Below are positions 23,216 through 34,297 of a DNA stretch of 64,000 bases, piece after piece. A model generated the notes under the pieces. The model had not been told where the DNA came from. It saw only the letters and a program-made list of their open reading frames with translations, and did no database searches. The stretch lies in NCBI GenBank assembly GCA_963576735.1, contig OY755179.1, positions 2,728,001 through 2,792,000 of the forward strand, given 5' to 3'. Each line of letters starts with the position of its first letter. Within the stretch, counting starts at the first letter, position 1. The stretch is from Bedellia somnulentella (Eukaryota > Arthropoda > Insecta > Lepidoptera > Bedelliidae). The position numbers and the translations under genes are program-made.

Positions 23216-23388
23216 GGCGACGCGGTTGGAGACCCATCACCAACGATACTTAATTTCTACTAATTGGCCCTTATCAACTTCCAAATGTGGCTGAGGAGTT
23301 TCTAGCTCTGAAGCTCAGAACTCTACCTCTACGTTTCCTCGCCTCTACCTCTTTTTGGGATTTATGGCCGTGAGTATATGTATGTATG
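23216..23388 (+). mobile_element. 5'-truncated family A SINE, shared
   Basis: GGCGACGCGGTTGGAGACCC through GGCCGTGAGTATATGTATG. Its sister copy is 31622-31769. P has a small internal duplication of CTCTACCTCT. Confidence 0.85.
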
Positions 23389-23416
23389 AATATTGATAAG
23401 ACAGAACTATGCCTTT

Positions 23417-23670
23417 ATGTTTGCAGTGTAGTGTCGTCTTAGAATAACACTACCCCATTTCTTCCGGTGGGTGTACGTAAGAGGCGACTAACGGTATTGG
23501 GGCTATTAAGGGATTTTGGGCGATGCGGTTGGAGACCCATCACCAACAACCTTTATTTTGCCATCTTTTCCCCACTCAACTTTCCAAAAGTGGCTGAGGA
23601 ACTTCAAGTTCCTTAGCTCTGGCTACCCCTTCTAGGGATTTATAGCCGTGAGTATATGTATATATGTATG
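23417..23670 (+). mobile_element. Family A SINE, private to copy P, 8-bp duplication
   Basis: Flanked by TATGCCTT at 23409-23416 and 23671-23678. Copy Q has the uninterrupted site near 31789-31796. Confidence 0.93.
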
Positions 23671-23942
23671 TATGCCTTCAAAGAATGTTTGCGAGTGTAT
23701 AATATGTGTCTGCAAAACTGCATAATTTGGCTTCCAACTAGATAATAAGCATCTCTATTCGCCTGAGTATGTCATTTGGTTCATGACAAGAGGAAGCTTT
23801 TTGGTTTTATTATAAAGAGCGCTCTCATTTTCCTTAGCGGAATATATTTTAGTTTGCTACATAGACAACAAAATTACTAGACATGACATACCAGAGCTGA
23901 GGAACTTTGTAATACACCTTAAAAGAAACCATACTACATAGA

Positions 23943-24083
23943 TACATATTCTCACGGCCATAAATCCCAAAAACGGGTAGCCAGAGCTTCGGAGCTGGAC
24001 ACTCTTCAGCCACATTAGGAAGTTTATAGGGGGAAAGAAGGTAGAATTGGGGTGGTGCTACTATAAGCCGACAAGACACAGCA
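23943..24083 (-). mobile_element. Family A SINE with central deletion, shared
   Basis: Tail and 5' end are present but the central GATGCGG to GGCGAC part is missing. Sister copy 32478-32617 has the same deletion. The BEL/Pao element landed at the right edge of the sister copy. Confidence 0.83.
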
Positions 24084-24561
24084 CCCAAAAATCTTTTCTT
24101 AGAACTTTTTGAAATGTGAAAATAAAATGTTTTAAAATTTGGGCTTTTTATTTTTTTATAGACTTTACGTACATGATTCCTCTTGGTTATTTTCTGGTCT
24201 TTGACTTAAAAATGTGGAAGCATGAGTGTGGACACCATCATGTTGACAAAATGAAAATGCACGTACTCCTTCTTAAGATTTTCGAGCGATTTCAAGGATT
24301 TTACATTTTAAAGCATACGAGTCGAGCTCAGATGTGCATGAAGAAGAAACGCTCATTTTCAGCTGAAACCTTTTATAAATTGGATCCAGTTTTACTAGCA
24401 AACATACATATAACTGCAACGTGACTTGTCTGGTTTTTGCAGTTAGAAAAGGTTTTTTGAATCTAAGCCCTTTTTGGAAATGCTAAAATTTTTTATTAGT
24501 TATGGTTGGTTTAAAAAGTAATTTATGTAATTTTACCGTTGAGAGTTTTTTTAGCCGACTA
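24084..24561. other. Unique part of the duplicated segment, no supported gene
   Basis: A 102-codon frame at 24116-24424 reads MIPLGYFLVFDLKMWKHECG near its middle. It is partly kept in copy Q (40577-40798) but is cut short there and has no recognisable domain. I regard it as chance conservation through duplication. Confidence 0.4.
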
Positions 24562-24773
24562 TGGCATGTCTGCCGTATGCCGCCAGACAGGTGGGCTAAA
24601 AATGGGTTCCTAGCAACGGCCGCCGGCGTAGAGGCAGACCGAGAAGGAGATGGCCTGGACTCATTTCGAAAAGATTGGAGAGAGCTGGCCCAAAGCAGGG
24701 ATAAATGGAAAATCCAGGGAGATACCTTTGCCCAGCAGTGGGACACAATAGGTTCATAAAAAAAAATAAAAAA
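24562..24773 (+). mobile_element. 5'-truncated LINE 3' end, third family, private to copy P
   Basis: Translates in mixed frames to a reverse-transcriptase C-terminus ending AQQWDTIGS, with an arginine-rich GRPRR-like stretch upstream. It ends in A-rich AAAAAAAATAAAAAAATGG. Copy Q lacks it (GACTATGGTAAAGCC at 40987). Confidence 0.8.
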
Positions 24774-25246
24774 ATGGTAAAGCCAAAACGAAGAGTAATG
24801 ATTAGATTTTTGTAACTATGTACGAAATAAAGTCTATTGTCATTCGGCCACAACCTAATAAAAAAAAAAAACAAGAAAAACATACTATTTAGTAAAATAT
24901 AATTACAGTAATTTAATAACAAAATAAAACATCCAAATATCATATTGCCAAATTGGTTCTGGTTCAGCTTCAGCCGCGTATCTCGCAGCCATCACCAGTT
25001 ATATATTTATTCAAATATGTTTTAGTAGAAAAAATAAGTAAGCTAAATAAATTTCTTAAGAAACAATGAAGCAGTAGTTAGTATTTTCTTTTTGAGTATA
25101 CAAAGAACACTTCAAACAAGAAATGATAATGAAGTAAAAGCAAATTTCCACTAACTACTTTAAATATTTCTTATGAACACTTTCCTTATAAACATATTCT
25201 CTGAATAAAGACTGTTGGTTAAAAAAGGTCTGGATGATAGTGAAGA
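24774..25246. other. Unique part of the duplicated segment, no gene
   Basis: Collinear with 40992-41466. No coding signal. Confidence 0.45.
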
Positions 25247-25474
25247 CATACATACATATACTCACGGCTATAAACCCCTTAAAGGGGTAGCCAACGCTTA
25301 AGAGCTGGAAAGTCCTCGGCCACATTTGGAAGTTGATATGGGACAAGATGTTGGTGATGGGTCTTAAACCGCAAGGCCAAAAATCTTTTAAAAATGCCCC
25401 AATACCCTTAGTCACCTCTTACGATACCTACGGGTAGAAAGGGGTAGTGACATTCTAAGCCGGCACTACACGGC
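25247..25474 (-). mobile_element. Family A SINE, shared
   Basis: Minus copy with ACATACATACATATACTCAC tail and 5' end GGCACTACACGGC. Sister copy 41467-41710 retains ~12 more internal bases. Confidence 0.85.
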
Positions 25475-25644
25475 TAGTGATAGTTATGTGAAGACTAATA
25501 AAATAATTGTCTTCACTGCCCAAAAAACCGCTTGAAACATGAAAGAATAAAAGAAAGTCAGGTAATTCGAACCCATACTTTTAGAAGATGAGTAACATCT
25601 ATTACCACTAAACTACTCTCTAGACCATAACACACATAGGTACA

Positions 25645-25870
25645 TCCTACATATGCACGGCTATAGATCCCTAAAAGGGGTAGCCAGAGCTTTGTAATAA
25701 GAAAATCCTTACCCACTTTTGGAAGTTCAGTGGGGAAAAGATGGTAATAATAAATAATTGTTGGTGATGATGGGTCTCCGACCATATCGCTCAAAAATCA
25801 CTTAAGAAGCCCCTATATCCTTATTCCACTCTAACGATCACTCACGGGTAGAAATGCCGACACTACGCAA
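25645..25870 (-). mobile_element. Family A SINE, diverged
   Basis: GCACGGCTATAGATCCC, then AAAGGGGTAGCC, through GCCGACACTACGC. In copy Q only the tail survives (42350-42401), because a deletion removed the rest. Confidence 0.8.
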
Positions 25871-26350
25871 CAACAAGAAACATTATCAATATGTTGTTCA
25901 ACAGAGTATACCTTACATTTAACACACAAATTGTCACCAAACAAAGTAACCATACTATTCTACATCAAAAACAAAGCGAAATAAATATTTAAGTGCTGTA
26001 TATACGAGAGCGAAACGACGAACTACATCAACAATACAAATATTGAAGTTACAAGGAAAACTACTTGTTTAATCTCGCAGAACTTCGCCAAAACTGTACT
26101 AACTTGAGACAAGATAAGATTATTTCATTTCTTTGTGTATTGCATTCGCTCGTTCTACTCAAGATCAAAACTATTTCAGTCCCTGTGCAATTTCAGTTCC
26201 TCTCGAATATGGTGAATTTGACTTTTGTTTCTGTAAAAATACAAACCAGGTTTTCTGACAAAAGGACAGCTACGTATCACTGGTTGCGTCAAAGACCATG
26301 CAGCGAATTTGACAAGTCATGTCAAGATATTTCAATATGATTTTTGTTTC
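25871..26350. other. Unique part of the duplicated segment, no supported gene
   Basis: A 91-codon frame at 26065-26340 is kept in copy Q (42532-42837) because the DNA is duplicated. It has no recognisable domain. Confidence 0.4.
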
Positions 26351-26433
26351 TGCTGTGTAGAATCGGCTTAGAATAGCACTACTCCATTTTTTCTGGTGGG
26401 TAAACGTAAGACGCGACCAACTGTATTATAACA
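26351..26433 (+). mobile_element. Family A SINE, truncated by deletion
   Basis: GCTGTGTAGAATCGGCTTAG to ACTGTATT, then a jump to sequence that in copy Q lies ~510 bases further on (43405). The full copy is 42828-43053. Confidence 0.83.
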
Positions 26434-26544
26434 CCAATTTCAACTGTCGGCATGATTGTATGTATGTTTGTGTGAAAATATATAAAAGAGAACTATAAAA
26501 TCTTTGAATGAAAATGTACATGGAAGAATTCTTTTTATCATTTT

Positions 26545-26695
26545 GTTGTGCAATGTTGGCTTAGAATGGCATTATTTTTTCCCGCAGGCGAATTAGGGTA
26601 TTAAGGCTTTTAAGATATTGTTGGGCTCATCACTCTTTTTTAAAACCCCCTTCAGCTTCCAAAAATGGCATTAATATTCTGAAGTTTTTATAATT
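26545..26695 (+). mobile_element. Diverged family A SINE interrupted by a MITE
   Basis: TGTGCAATGTTGGCTTAGAA, TTGTTGGGCTCATCACTC, CTTCAGCTTCCAAAAATGGC. The 3' part is cut by the GGCC-ended MITE from 26696. Confidence 0.65.
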
Positions 26696-26950
26696 GGCCT
26701 ATACCTCGTTTTTAAAACATACCCTTTTTACATTTTAAATTGATTAAGGAAATAAAACTAAACAACTGCCTCTGGAATACATATCTAAAATATTGTAATT
26801 TTCAAAATAATTAATAAATAAAATCAGTGTTGTGAGCTTTCTCGTAAGAGGCCTATGCAGAGGCCTTTCTTTGCGAATGTTCTATTTGTATGTTTTATTT
26901 TTAAATTTGATTTATAATAATGTTCTACATTGTTTTTTCTATTTTCTTCA
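26696..26950 (+). mobile_element. Left part of GGCC/AATT palindromic MITE (right arm deleted)
   Basis: Begins AATT-GGCCTATACCTCG, as at 43688 and 62545, and includes TATCTAAAATATTGTAATTT. The right arm seen in copy Q at 46960-47071 is missing through a deletion near 26950. AATTAATAAATA at 26809-26820 is the empty target of the RTE LINE found in copy Q. Confidence 0.75.
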
Positions 26951-27254
26951 TTAACCCTTCAGTAACCGACTTGTCTCAGAGTGATATAACCTTGGTAGTC
27001 GGCGTGTGGACGCAAGGCTTCGCAAAACGTCACACAAAACATACTCTTTACAGCTCGTGTTCCACTGGATGAATTTGAGACCGGCCGTTTGTTTCGCTGT
27101 TGAATATTTTTTAATTTAGCGCAAACAAGCTATTCTTTCTGCCTGGTTTCGGCGGTCCTACTAGTTTTTTTTTTGAAAAAGATTGGTAAGTTATGATGAT
27201 GATTTAAGTTAAATATTATTTTATAGTGTGACAGGTTAGAGATATGTTTAATAA

Positions 27255-27390
27255 ATAATTAGGGAAAGAAAAAATTGTCGACACCAGCAGGAATCGAACC
27301 CGCGACCTCCCGGTCAACGCCCCTTAATTTTCTTTCTTTAATTGTTTGGTAATAATCCCTGCTTGAGGTTTTTATAAACAAAACATTCAA
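27255..27390 (-). mobile_element. Diverged family B element, shared
   Basis: GTCGACACCAGCAGGAATCG and CGAACCCGCGACCT give the inverted tRNA 3' half. AATAATCCCTGCTTGAGG and TTATAAACAAAACATT give the tail. Sister copy 47820-47950. Confidence 0.68.
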
Positions 27391-27490
27391 AGTAGAGATA
27401 AATTTGAAATTTTTTGTTAGTACTAAAACAGACAACCAAATAATCCGATCCTAATGTGATTTAAATAATCTTTAGAATATTAATAATATG

Positions 27491-27712
27491 ATGCTGTATA
27501 TATCGGATTAGAATAGCACTACCCCATTTCTTTCGGTGGGTGTACGTTAGAGGCGACTAACGGTATTGGGGCTATTAAGGGATTTTGGGGCGATGCGGTT
27601 GGAGACCCATCACCAACAACCTTTGTTTCACCATCTTTACCCCACTCAACTTACCAAAAGTGGCTGGGAAATTTCTAATTCCTTAGCTCTGGCTACCCTA
27701 TGTATGCATGTA
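27491..27712 (+). mobile_element. Family A SINE with 3' deletion, shared
   Basis: ATGCTGTATATATCGGATTA through GGCTACCC, then TATGTATGCATG directly. Sister 48052-48300 keeps the missing ~30 bases. Confidence 0.85.
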
Positions 27713-27954
27713 ATAATAATCTGAGCTTTTGGAGCATCTATGAAAACAATTCTGAATGTAGGTAAAGGAAAATCTAAAAACGCATCTAATTTAGAAATAT
27801 CTCATAAAACATAATCGCATTCACTCTTATTGCTGGTTCTATGTTAAGCAAATTTAACGGTTTACTAGATTGAACTAGTGAAGGTCCAATACGTAAAGTA
27901 TATTTCTAACTTATTTGTGTGACATAAAATACAAAAAATAGTGTTAAAAATTTA

Positions 27955-28886
27955 TGACGTTTAAAAATAGAACTACTAGCTAGATCTCATTCAAACCAAT
28001 TTTCGTAAGTAGTTTGTATAGTAATACACATCATATATTTTTTTCAGTTTTATCATGCCCATATTTTAGAAGTTACGGGGGGGGGGGACACAAATTTTAC
28101 CACTTTGGAAAAGTCCCTCGCGCAAACTATTCAGTTTTGAAAAAAATGATATAAGAAACCTCAACATCATTTTCAAATACCTTTTGATAGATACCGCACA
28201 CGTATAGGTTTGATGAAAAAAAAAAAATTGAGTTTCAGTTCTATGTATGGGGAACCCTAAAAATTTTGGTTTTTTTTTCAGATTTTATTTTAAAATTTTA
28301 ATGCGGTTTACAGAATACATCTACGCACCAATTTCCAATAATGTAGTTCTTATAGTTTCGGAATAAAATGGCTGTGACATACGGACGGACGGACGGACGG
28401 ACAGACAGACAGACATGACGAATCTATAAGGGCCCCGTTTTTGCCATTTGACTACGGAACCCTAAAAAGGTAACATTATTACCTATTCAATAAAAAAAGA
28501 ATCATAGAAATCGGTAGAGAAACACCGAAATTATACATAAAATAAGCCATCGCGCCCGTGACCAAAACCGAATCGTTACTAATTTACATATAACATACTA
28601 GATGGCGCCAGCAGTTGCATCCTACAACACGTAATGATTAATTTTTTAGATTGTTATAAATACTTCATAGCGTTTTATTCCAAAATTTGCTATTAAACGG
28701 AAATACTGAACCGTTCGTTAAAGCGCATTCAAAATCACCAAACTACACTGTTTAGGGAGTGCTATAAATTTAATAAATTGAAAACATTGCGCTGAATTTC
28801 ACAATGCTTGAGCAGTGACTAAAGAAAGAAACCTCAGATATTTAAAAAACAACGCTACCCGTGCGAAGCTGGGACGATCCACTAGT
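27955..28886 (+). mobile_element. Helitron-like remnant at the duplication junction
   Basis: 28467-28886 matches 15205-15626 of the Helitron, including the end GGGACGATCCACTAG followed by T. The upstream part (27955-28466) is a different repeat with GGACGGAC/AGACAGAC microsatellite at 28382-28415 and ACGGAACCCTAAAAA. The CTAG end is exactly where copy Q begins. Confidence 0.75.
28382..28415 (+). repeat. (GGAC)n(AGAC)n microsatellite
   Basis: Five GGAC-type units followed by AGAC units inside the junction repeat. Confidence 0.9.
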
Positions 28887-29571
28887 ACCAAATAAGGCTG
28901 CGATTCTACCAGAAATGTGCGAGTCTCGAGAATAATCTGTTTTTTAAGAATCGATAGAATCGCTTCATTAAACTATGATGAATCGATGAGCGAAGCGAAG
29001 TAAATGAATTTTGTTGGTGAACTAAATTGGGAAAAATAATCCCCGCAAAATTTCGCAACATGTAGCCCCTCGCGGAATCAAAGGCGCTAATGAACCACGC
29101 TGAGCAACTCAAGGAAAGAATTTGGAGCCATCTTTCGGAGCCGTTTTTTTCCACCTCCTTCCCTTGTTCATTAGTGTAATTAACTTACGGCGTACGCTTC
29201 TACAATCCGTTTCGATTCCCCATCTTATTAAATTGTTCCCTGACATCTACGGGATTATGGATTCACTTTACATAGATTTATGAAGACATTTCTTTGCTGC
29301 AATTCCTCTATATTCCGAGATAGCGGTTCGTATAAAGTTGAGATGCTTTGCTCGAAAACTGAATGCTTCTTATTGGAGTTCTTTATCTGTTAGAGGATAT
29401 ACGATGAATAATACAAAATGCTGGATTTGAAAATTTGTTCTTGAATGTATCCTTTGGAGAATGCAGTTGGTTTTATACAATTATTTTTTATAAAATATAA
29501 CGTAGAAATCATAGCGAGTATAATAGTCTTATTAGGATTAGTAGTAAGACAGAAATTTAGTTGCATTATTA

Positions 29572-29817
29572 GCTGTGAAGTGTCGGCTTAGAATAGCACT
29601 ACCTCATTTCTTCCGGTGGGTGTACGTAAGAGGCGACTACAGGTATTGGGGCTTTTTAAGGGATTTTTGGGCGATACGGTTGGAGACCCATCACCAACCA
29701 CCTTTATTTTACCATCATCCCCACACAAGTTTCCAAAAGTGGCTGAGAAATTCCTGATTCTTGGCTCTGGCTATCCCTTCTAGGGATTTATAGCCGTGAG
29801 TATATGTATGTATGTAT
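29572..29817 (+). mobile_element. Family A SINE, shared, full length
   Basis: AGCTGTGAAGTGTCGGC through GTGAGTATATGTATGTATG. Sister of 21077-21296. Confidence 0.88.
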
Positions 29818-30111
29818 CTCTTTGAAATAATATGTCATTGTTAGTTGGTTTTGTTCCAAATGTATTTATTTATTTCTTTCACTTTTACTACAAATTCAGT
29901 ATCAATAATAAACTTCAAATTATGATTTCCTGAACAGTAATCAGTGTTATAATGAATTGCCATTTGCATTGTTTAATTATCACTTGGCAGGTTTCTTGCT
30001 CCGTTCATTACCAGTAAACAAGACTGAGAAACAATTCGTCACGTGACACACGTTTGTACAACGCTACGTTAGTTATTAATTATTTATAGGTCTTTAAACG
30101 TACGAGAAAAT

Positions 30112-30335
30112 ACATACATACATATACTCACGGCTATAAATCCCAGAAAGGGGTAGCCAGAGCTAAGGAATTAGAAAATCTTCAGCCATTTTTGGAAAGA
30201 TGGTAAAATAAAGGTTGTTGGTGATGGGTGTCCAACCGCATCGCCCAAAAATCCCTTAAAAGCCCCCAATACCGTTAGTCGCCTCTTACGTACACCCACC
30301 GGAAGATATGGGGTAGTGCTATTCTAAGCCGAGCT
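30112..30335 (-). mobile_element. Family A SINE, private to copy Q, 14-bp duplication
   Basis: Flanked by ACGTACGAGAAAAT (30098-30111) and ACGTACGTGAAAAT (30336-30349). The empty site in copy P is 21572-21585. Confidence 0.93.
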
Positions 30336-30444
30336 ACGTACGTGAAAATGTAATAAGGAAACCCATATGGCTGAGTTGTACCTAGCTATGTAAAAGTGTG
30401 TTTCTACATAGCGGTGGTAGGCATGTCAGACAAAAGTGGGTACT

Positions 30445-30777
30445 AATAAATAAAGAATAAATAAAGGCGTTTAGGTTTAAGGCGTTTTCAACATTTGCAT
30501 TCTATCTGAAAAGATAGACAAGTGGCCTTCCGAATTAGTGAAAAATTCGGAGGTAGGAAACGCAAACACTACTAAAACGTGTAAAAGAAATAAAGGATAG
30601 AAGAATTTCGCGCTGGCAGCCATTGACACGGTAGCTCAATTGGCAAGAGCGACGGGGGCGTATACCCGAGGTCGCGGGTTCGAATCCCGCCTGTGTCTAA
30701 ATTTTTCTTTCCTATATTTATTCTTTATTTATTAGTAATAATCCCCAAATGAGGTTTTCATTAACAAAAAGATTTAA
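30445..30777 (+). mobile_element. Family B retroposon, private to copy Q, plus orientation
   Basis: Flanked by AAAAGTGGGTACT at 30432-30444 and 30778-30790. The empty site is 21993-22005. It starts with the AATAAATAAAGAATAAATAA run, then GGCGTTTTCAACATTTGC, GTAGGAAACGCAAACACTAC, the tRNA-like region (30625-30698) and the 3' tail CATTAACAAAAAGATTTAA. This is the only copy here whose 3' tail is at its right end. Confidence 0.88.
30625..30698 (+). repeat. tRNA-like region of family B
   Basis: GACACGG...CTGTGTC acceptor, A box TAGCTCAATTGG and B box GGTTCGAATCC. An extra A in the D-arm and an irregular anticodon arm argue against a working tRNA. Confidence 0.72.
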
Positions 30778-30919
30778 AAAAGTGGGTACTCTGAATACCG
30801 AGTGACAGAAAGTCTCGCGATTTTAAGAACTATTTGTACCTCAACTGTCATCTCTGGAATACACGATGCGACGTAAAAGCTGAGTATGATGATGTAGTAT
30901 ATGGATTACGGCCAATTGA

Positions 30920-31150
30920 AGGAACACTAATTAATAATAAATAATAATAAAAACTCTTAATGGCACATCACAAACAAAACAACAATTCCAAGAAAAAGAT
31001 GGGTGCAAAATCCAAAGTACAACTGGCGGTCTTATCACTAAGAGCGATCTCTTCCAGACAACCCATGAATGGAAAGATTTGCTGGATTAAAAACATTTTC
31101 GGTAGATGTCCAATAAATTAAACTGATTTGCTTAAAAACTAAAATTAAAT
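30920..31150. other. Extra segment in copy Q, origin unclear
   Basis: About 200 bases between GGCCAATTGAAGG and CCATGGCAAGACG that copy P lacks (22125-22155). It includes an AATAATAAATAATAATAAAA run and no recognised repeat. Confidence 0.5.
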
Positions 31151-31621
31151 TCCATGGCAAGACGATGCAAATTCCCAGTTCATGGTACGAGTATAAGCTT
31201 TCAAGTAGTAGTTTTTAATCATAAATAATACATACATATTTAAGACAAAACATTTCTCATTTTAATGTATTTTTTGTTTGTTTCCTAAACAGATCACACA
31301 ATCATTTGTTGGCTTTTCAGGGGCTATGAAACTATTTTTTGTAAACATTGCTTTCGCGTATCATGTCCTTACCCTATATTAAATTTAAAGAAATAAACAA
31401 CGTGGCCTTAATGGCAAGCTGTAGGCTGATAAATGAGTAAGTTAGTACAAATACATACTAAAAGACTAGGGAAAAATATATGTTTTTATGGAAGAACAAG
31501 CTGTGTACGTATGCCAATAAAATAATTCAACGTTTCAAATCAAGACAGCTAGAGCACAGCAACATCCGAAACAGGATTTATTCATAGTTAATACTGAAAT
31601 TGATACACTCACTGATTTTTA

Positions 31622-31769
31622 GGCGACGCGGTTGGAGACCCATCACCAACGATACTTAATTTCTACTACTTGTCCCCTATCAACTTCCAAATGTGGCTGA
31701 AGAGTTTCTAGCTCTAAAGCTCTGGCTACCTCTTTTTGGGATTTATGGCCGTGAGTATATGTATGTATG
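31622..31769 (+). mobile_element. 5'-truncated family A SINE, shared
   Basis: Sister of 23216-23388 without the internal duplication. Confidence 0.85.
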
Positions 31770-31825
31770 AATATTGATAAGACAGAACTATGCCTTCAAA
31801 GAATGTTTGCGAGTGTATAATATGT

Positions 31826-32230
31826 TTAAATCTTTTTTGTTCATGAATACCTCATGTGGGGATTATTACCAATAAATAAAGAAGAAATAAAGGAAAGGAA
31901 AGAAAAATTTCAAAACAGACGGGAATCGAACCCGCGACCTTGGGTATACGCCCCGACGCTCAGCCAATTGAGTCACCGTGTCAATGGCTGCCAGCGCGAA
32001 ATTCTTCTATCCTTTATTTCTTTTTACACGTTTAAGTAGTAAAAAAATCGGAGGTAGGAAACGCAAACACTACTTAAACGTGTAAAAAGAAATAAAGGAT
32101 AGAAGAATTTCGCGCTGGCAGCCATTAACACGGTGGTGGTTCAATTGGCAGAGCGTCGGGGCGTATACCCGAGGTTGCGGGTTCGATACCCGCCTGTTTT
32201 TAAATTTTTCTTTCCTTTATTTATTCTTTA
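31826..32230 (-). mobile_element. Family B head-to-head double element, 12-bp duplication
   Basis: Flanked by exact TGTATAATATGT at 31814-31825 and 32231-32242. The empty site is 23696-23707. It holds two almost complete tRNA-like regions in opposite orientation (minus ~31916-31982, plus ~32127-32203). They are joined at a centre near 32041 where GTTTAAGTAG meets CTACTTAAAC-type sequence. The transcript would fold into a long hairpin. Confidence 0.9.
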
Positions 32231-32477
32231 TGTATAATATGTGTCTGAAAATCTGCATCATTTGGCTTCCAACTAGCTAATAAGCATCTCTATTCGCCTG
32301 AGTATGTCATTTGGTTTATGACAAGAGGAAGCTTTTTGGTTTTATTATAAAGAGCGCTCTCATTTTCCTTAGCGGAATATATTTTAGTTTGCTACATAGA
32401 CAACAAAATTACTAGATATGACATACCAGAGCCGAGGATCTTTGAAATACACCTTAAAAAAAACCATACTACGTAGA

Positions 32478-32617
32478 TACATATACTCACGGCCATAAAA
32501 CCCAAAAACGGGTAGCCAGAGCTTCGGAGCTGGAAACTCTTCAGCCACATTAGGAAGTTTATAGGGGGAAAGATGGTAGAATTGGGGTGGTGCTACTATA
32601 AGCCGACAATACACAGC
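32478..32617 (-). mobile_element. Family A SINE with central deletion, shared
   Basis: Sister of 23943-24083. The BEL/Pao target site GCATC (32616-32620) overlaps its 5' end. Confidence 0.83.
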
Positions 32618-32620
32618 ATC

Positions 32621-33147
32621 TGTATCGTCAACGTTCCACATTCATATTTGCCGCCAAATAATATACGTCAAATGTCATTCGCTCGCTCAACCAATCAGCA
32701 AAGCCCGATGAAAAGGGCACGCCAGTCAGAGTGAGGACTAGCTACCGCGAGGAGTGTAATGGCTGCTTCCCTTGCGCGTGCAACGATTAAAATTACCGGC
32801 TTGATAATTTAACCTTTTCCCAAGAACTTTGAGTGTTTTCATACTATTTTGTGTTACTTACGTTAAGACGTGTGTAAGAACCTTTTAATCTGAACGTGTG
32901 TGTGTGTCGCTAAACAAAACGTCCCCAGCTGGGTCGACTGTCGACGGACACGTGGTGAGAAAATTATCCATCGTTTGCTGCCAATATCCACTCGTACTGT
33001 GGAAAACCCTGCTCCTGCTGGTGAGTAATTGCTTATTGGTATTTGGGCGGGCGAACTGCGGATCCGTTATATCTCGGCGGAGTCTCCACCAGAGGTTCCG
33101 ACCCAGAGTGTCACCATCGGCCTGATCGGCCAGGTCATTGTGACACA
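32621..33147 (+). repeat. BEL/Pao 5' LTR
   Basis: 527 bp, TGTATCGTCAACG...ATTGTGACACA. Differs from the 3' LTR only near 32855 (T/C) and 33067 (T/A) by eye. It should carry promoter and polyadenylation signals, but I see no textbook TATA box. Confidence 0.95.
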
Positions 33148-33153
33148 TCTTAT

Positions 33154-33171
33154 TGGTGCCGAAACCCGGGA
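33154..33171 (+). promoter_or_regulatory. Primer-binding site, tRNA-Phe type
   Basis: TGGTGCCGAAACCCGGGA, six bases after the LTR. It is exactly complementary to the 3' end of metazoan tRNA-Phe including CCA (…TCCCGGGTTTCGGCACCA), recalled from established tRNA sequences. Confidence 0.8.
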
Positions 33172-34297
33172 ACAATTGGCAGTATTTTAAAGCTTTCTTT
33201 AATCTAAAATATCGACCGTCGAATACAACTGGTATTTCAAAATAACATTAACGTTAATTTTGCTCCGAAATCAACTAATTAGCATTCATCTCCTATCGTT
33301 GCCAATTAGAATCAGTGTACAATATATTCCCATCGATATATTGTTCGGCTTGCAAACGTACTTTTTATAAGTGTCGGGTAAATCGAAATCTAGCATCGAG
33401 CCGCTTTCCGTTCGTATGTCTTATGTCGTTCGTGTTGTGCATTGAGTAAGCAGAGGTACATATACATAATTATACGTTCTTATGTCACAATTCGATTTAT
33501 AGTGAAACTATTTTATTATCGTTAACGAAAACAATCTCGCCGTTCAAGTTGCAATTTTATTTCGTGCACTCGCTTATCGCTGGATGTTTAAAGTTAATTA
33601 CAGATCATACTTGTATAATCTAATCATTTATTCGGTATATAAGTATACATATTCGGCTGTGTGACTTTACATTCAATTTACACCTTTATTATTATAGAAC
33701 ACACACAAGCATTTTATACGTACTCCTTGCCTTGTGTATATTTAATTCGGCTATAATAATAAGTTGTAGCCAACATCAGTGTAGGTAGTTGTTGTGGCGG
33801 ATCATACTCCAACCACCAAGTTTTGTTGTAAAATTAATTTTGCTATGACAACAATACACTAGAATAAACTTTATTTTATTATCTAGTATTACAGATCTAT
33901 ACGTTCAAAAACCATAATCTTGTTTAGTATTATTTACGCGGCTGTAATACATTTATTCGTACTTACTTGTTTTTCACACTCCAAACATTCCATATCAGTT
34001 GTTCTTAATTAAAAACATAAAGTAACCGTTTTTCTATTTCGAATTTTACCTGTGCATTCCTTCAAATAAGTTTCAAAGTGAAATCGTGATCGCAGTGATA
34101 ATTATCTACTTGTAGTGTTTGTTTGTTGTTGAAAGTTCGACGCGCCCTGTCATCTATTGATAGAAGTATCTATACTATATACATCTGTCATTCATTCGTT
34201 CGACGCCTTATCACTGCAATCGGTAACTGGAATCTTTGTTGGGTTTTTATTGAAACAAATCGTCTTTACTTAGTGAGGTAAATTATAATTAATAACC
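33172..34297 (+). other. BEL/Pao 5' leader
   Basis: Untranslated 1.1 kb between primer-binding site and gag start, without an open frame of note. It likely contains the packaging signal (inference). Confidence 0.6.

Larger units (their letters stand above)
20138..27954 (+). repeat. Segmental duplication copy P
   Basis: Matches 28887-48536 (copy Q) in the same order and orientation, apart from insertions and two deletions. Long blocks, such as 20533-21060 against 29028-29570, differ at only a few positions by eye. P carries private insertions: SINE 20274-20524, LINE 21636-21948, family B 22218-22542, SINE 22563-22813, SINE 23417-23670 and LINE 24562-24773. P lacks Q segments near 26433 and 26950. 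Confidence 0.9.

Noticed and set aside
24116..24424. 102-codon frame conserved in both duplicated copies
   Set aside because: The whole DNA is duplicated, so conservation is not evidence of coding. The second copy (40577-40798) has a changed end and loses length.
26065..26340. 91-codon frame conserved in both copies
   Set aside because: Same reason. No recognisable domain, and its 3' end runs into a SINE.
33148..34297. Envelope or extra gene in the BEL/Pao element
   Set aside because: The leader and the stretch 39596-39784 contain no frame with signal peptide or membrane features. The element is gag-pol only.
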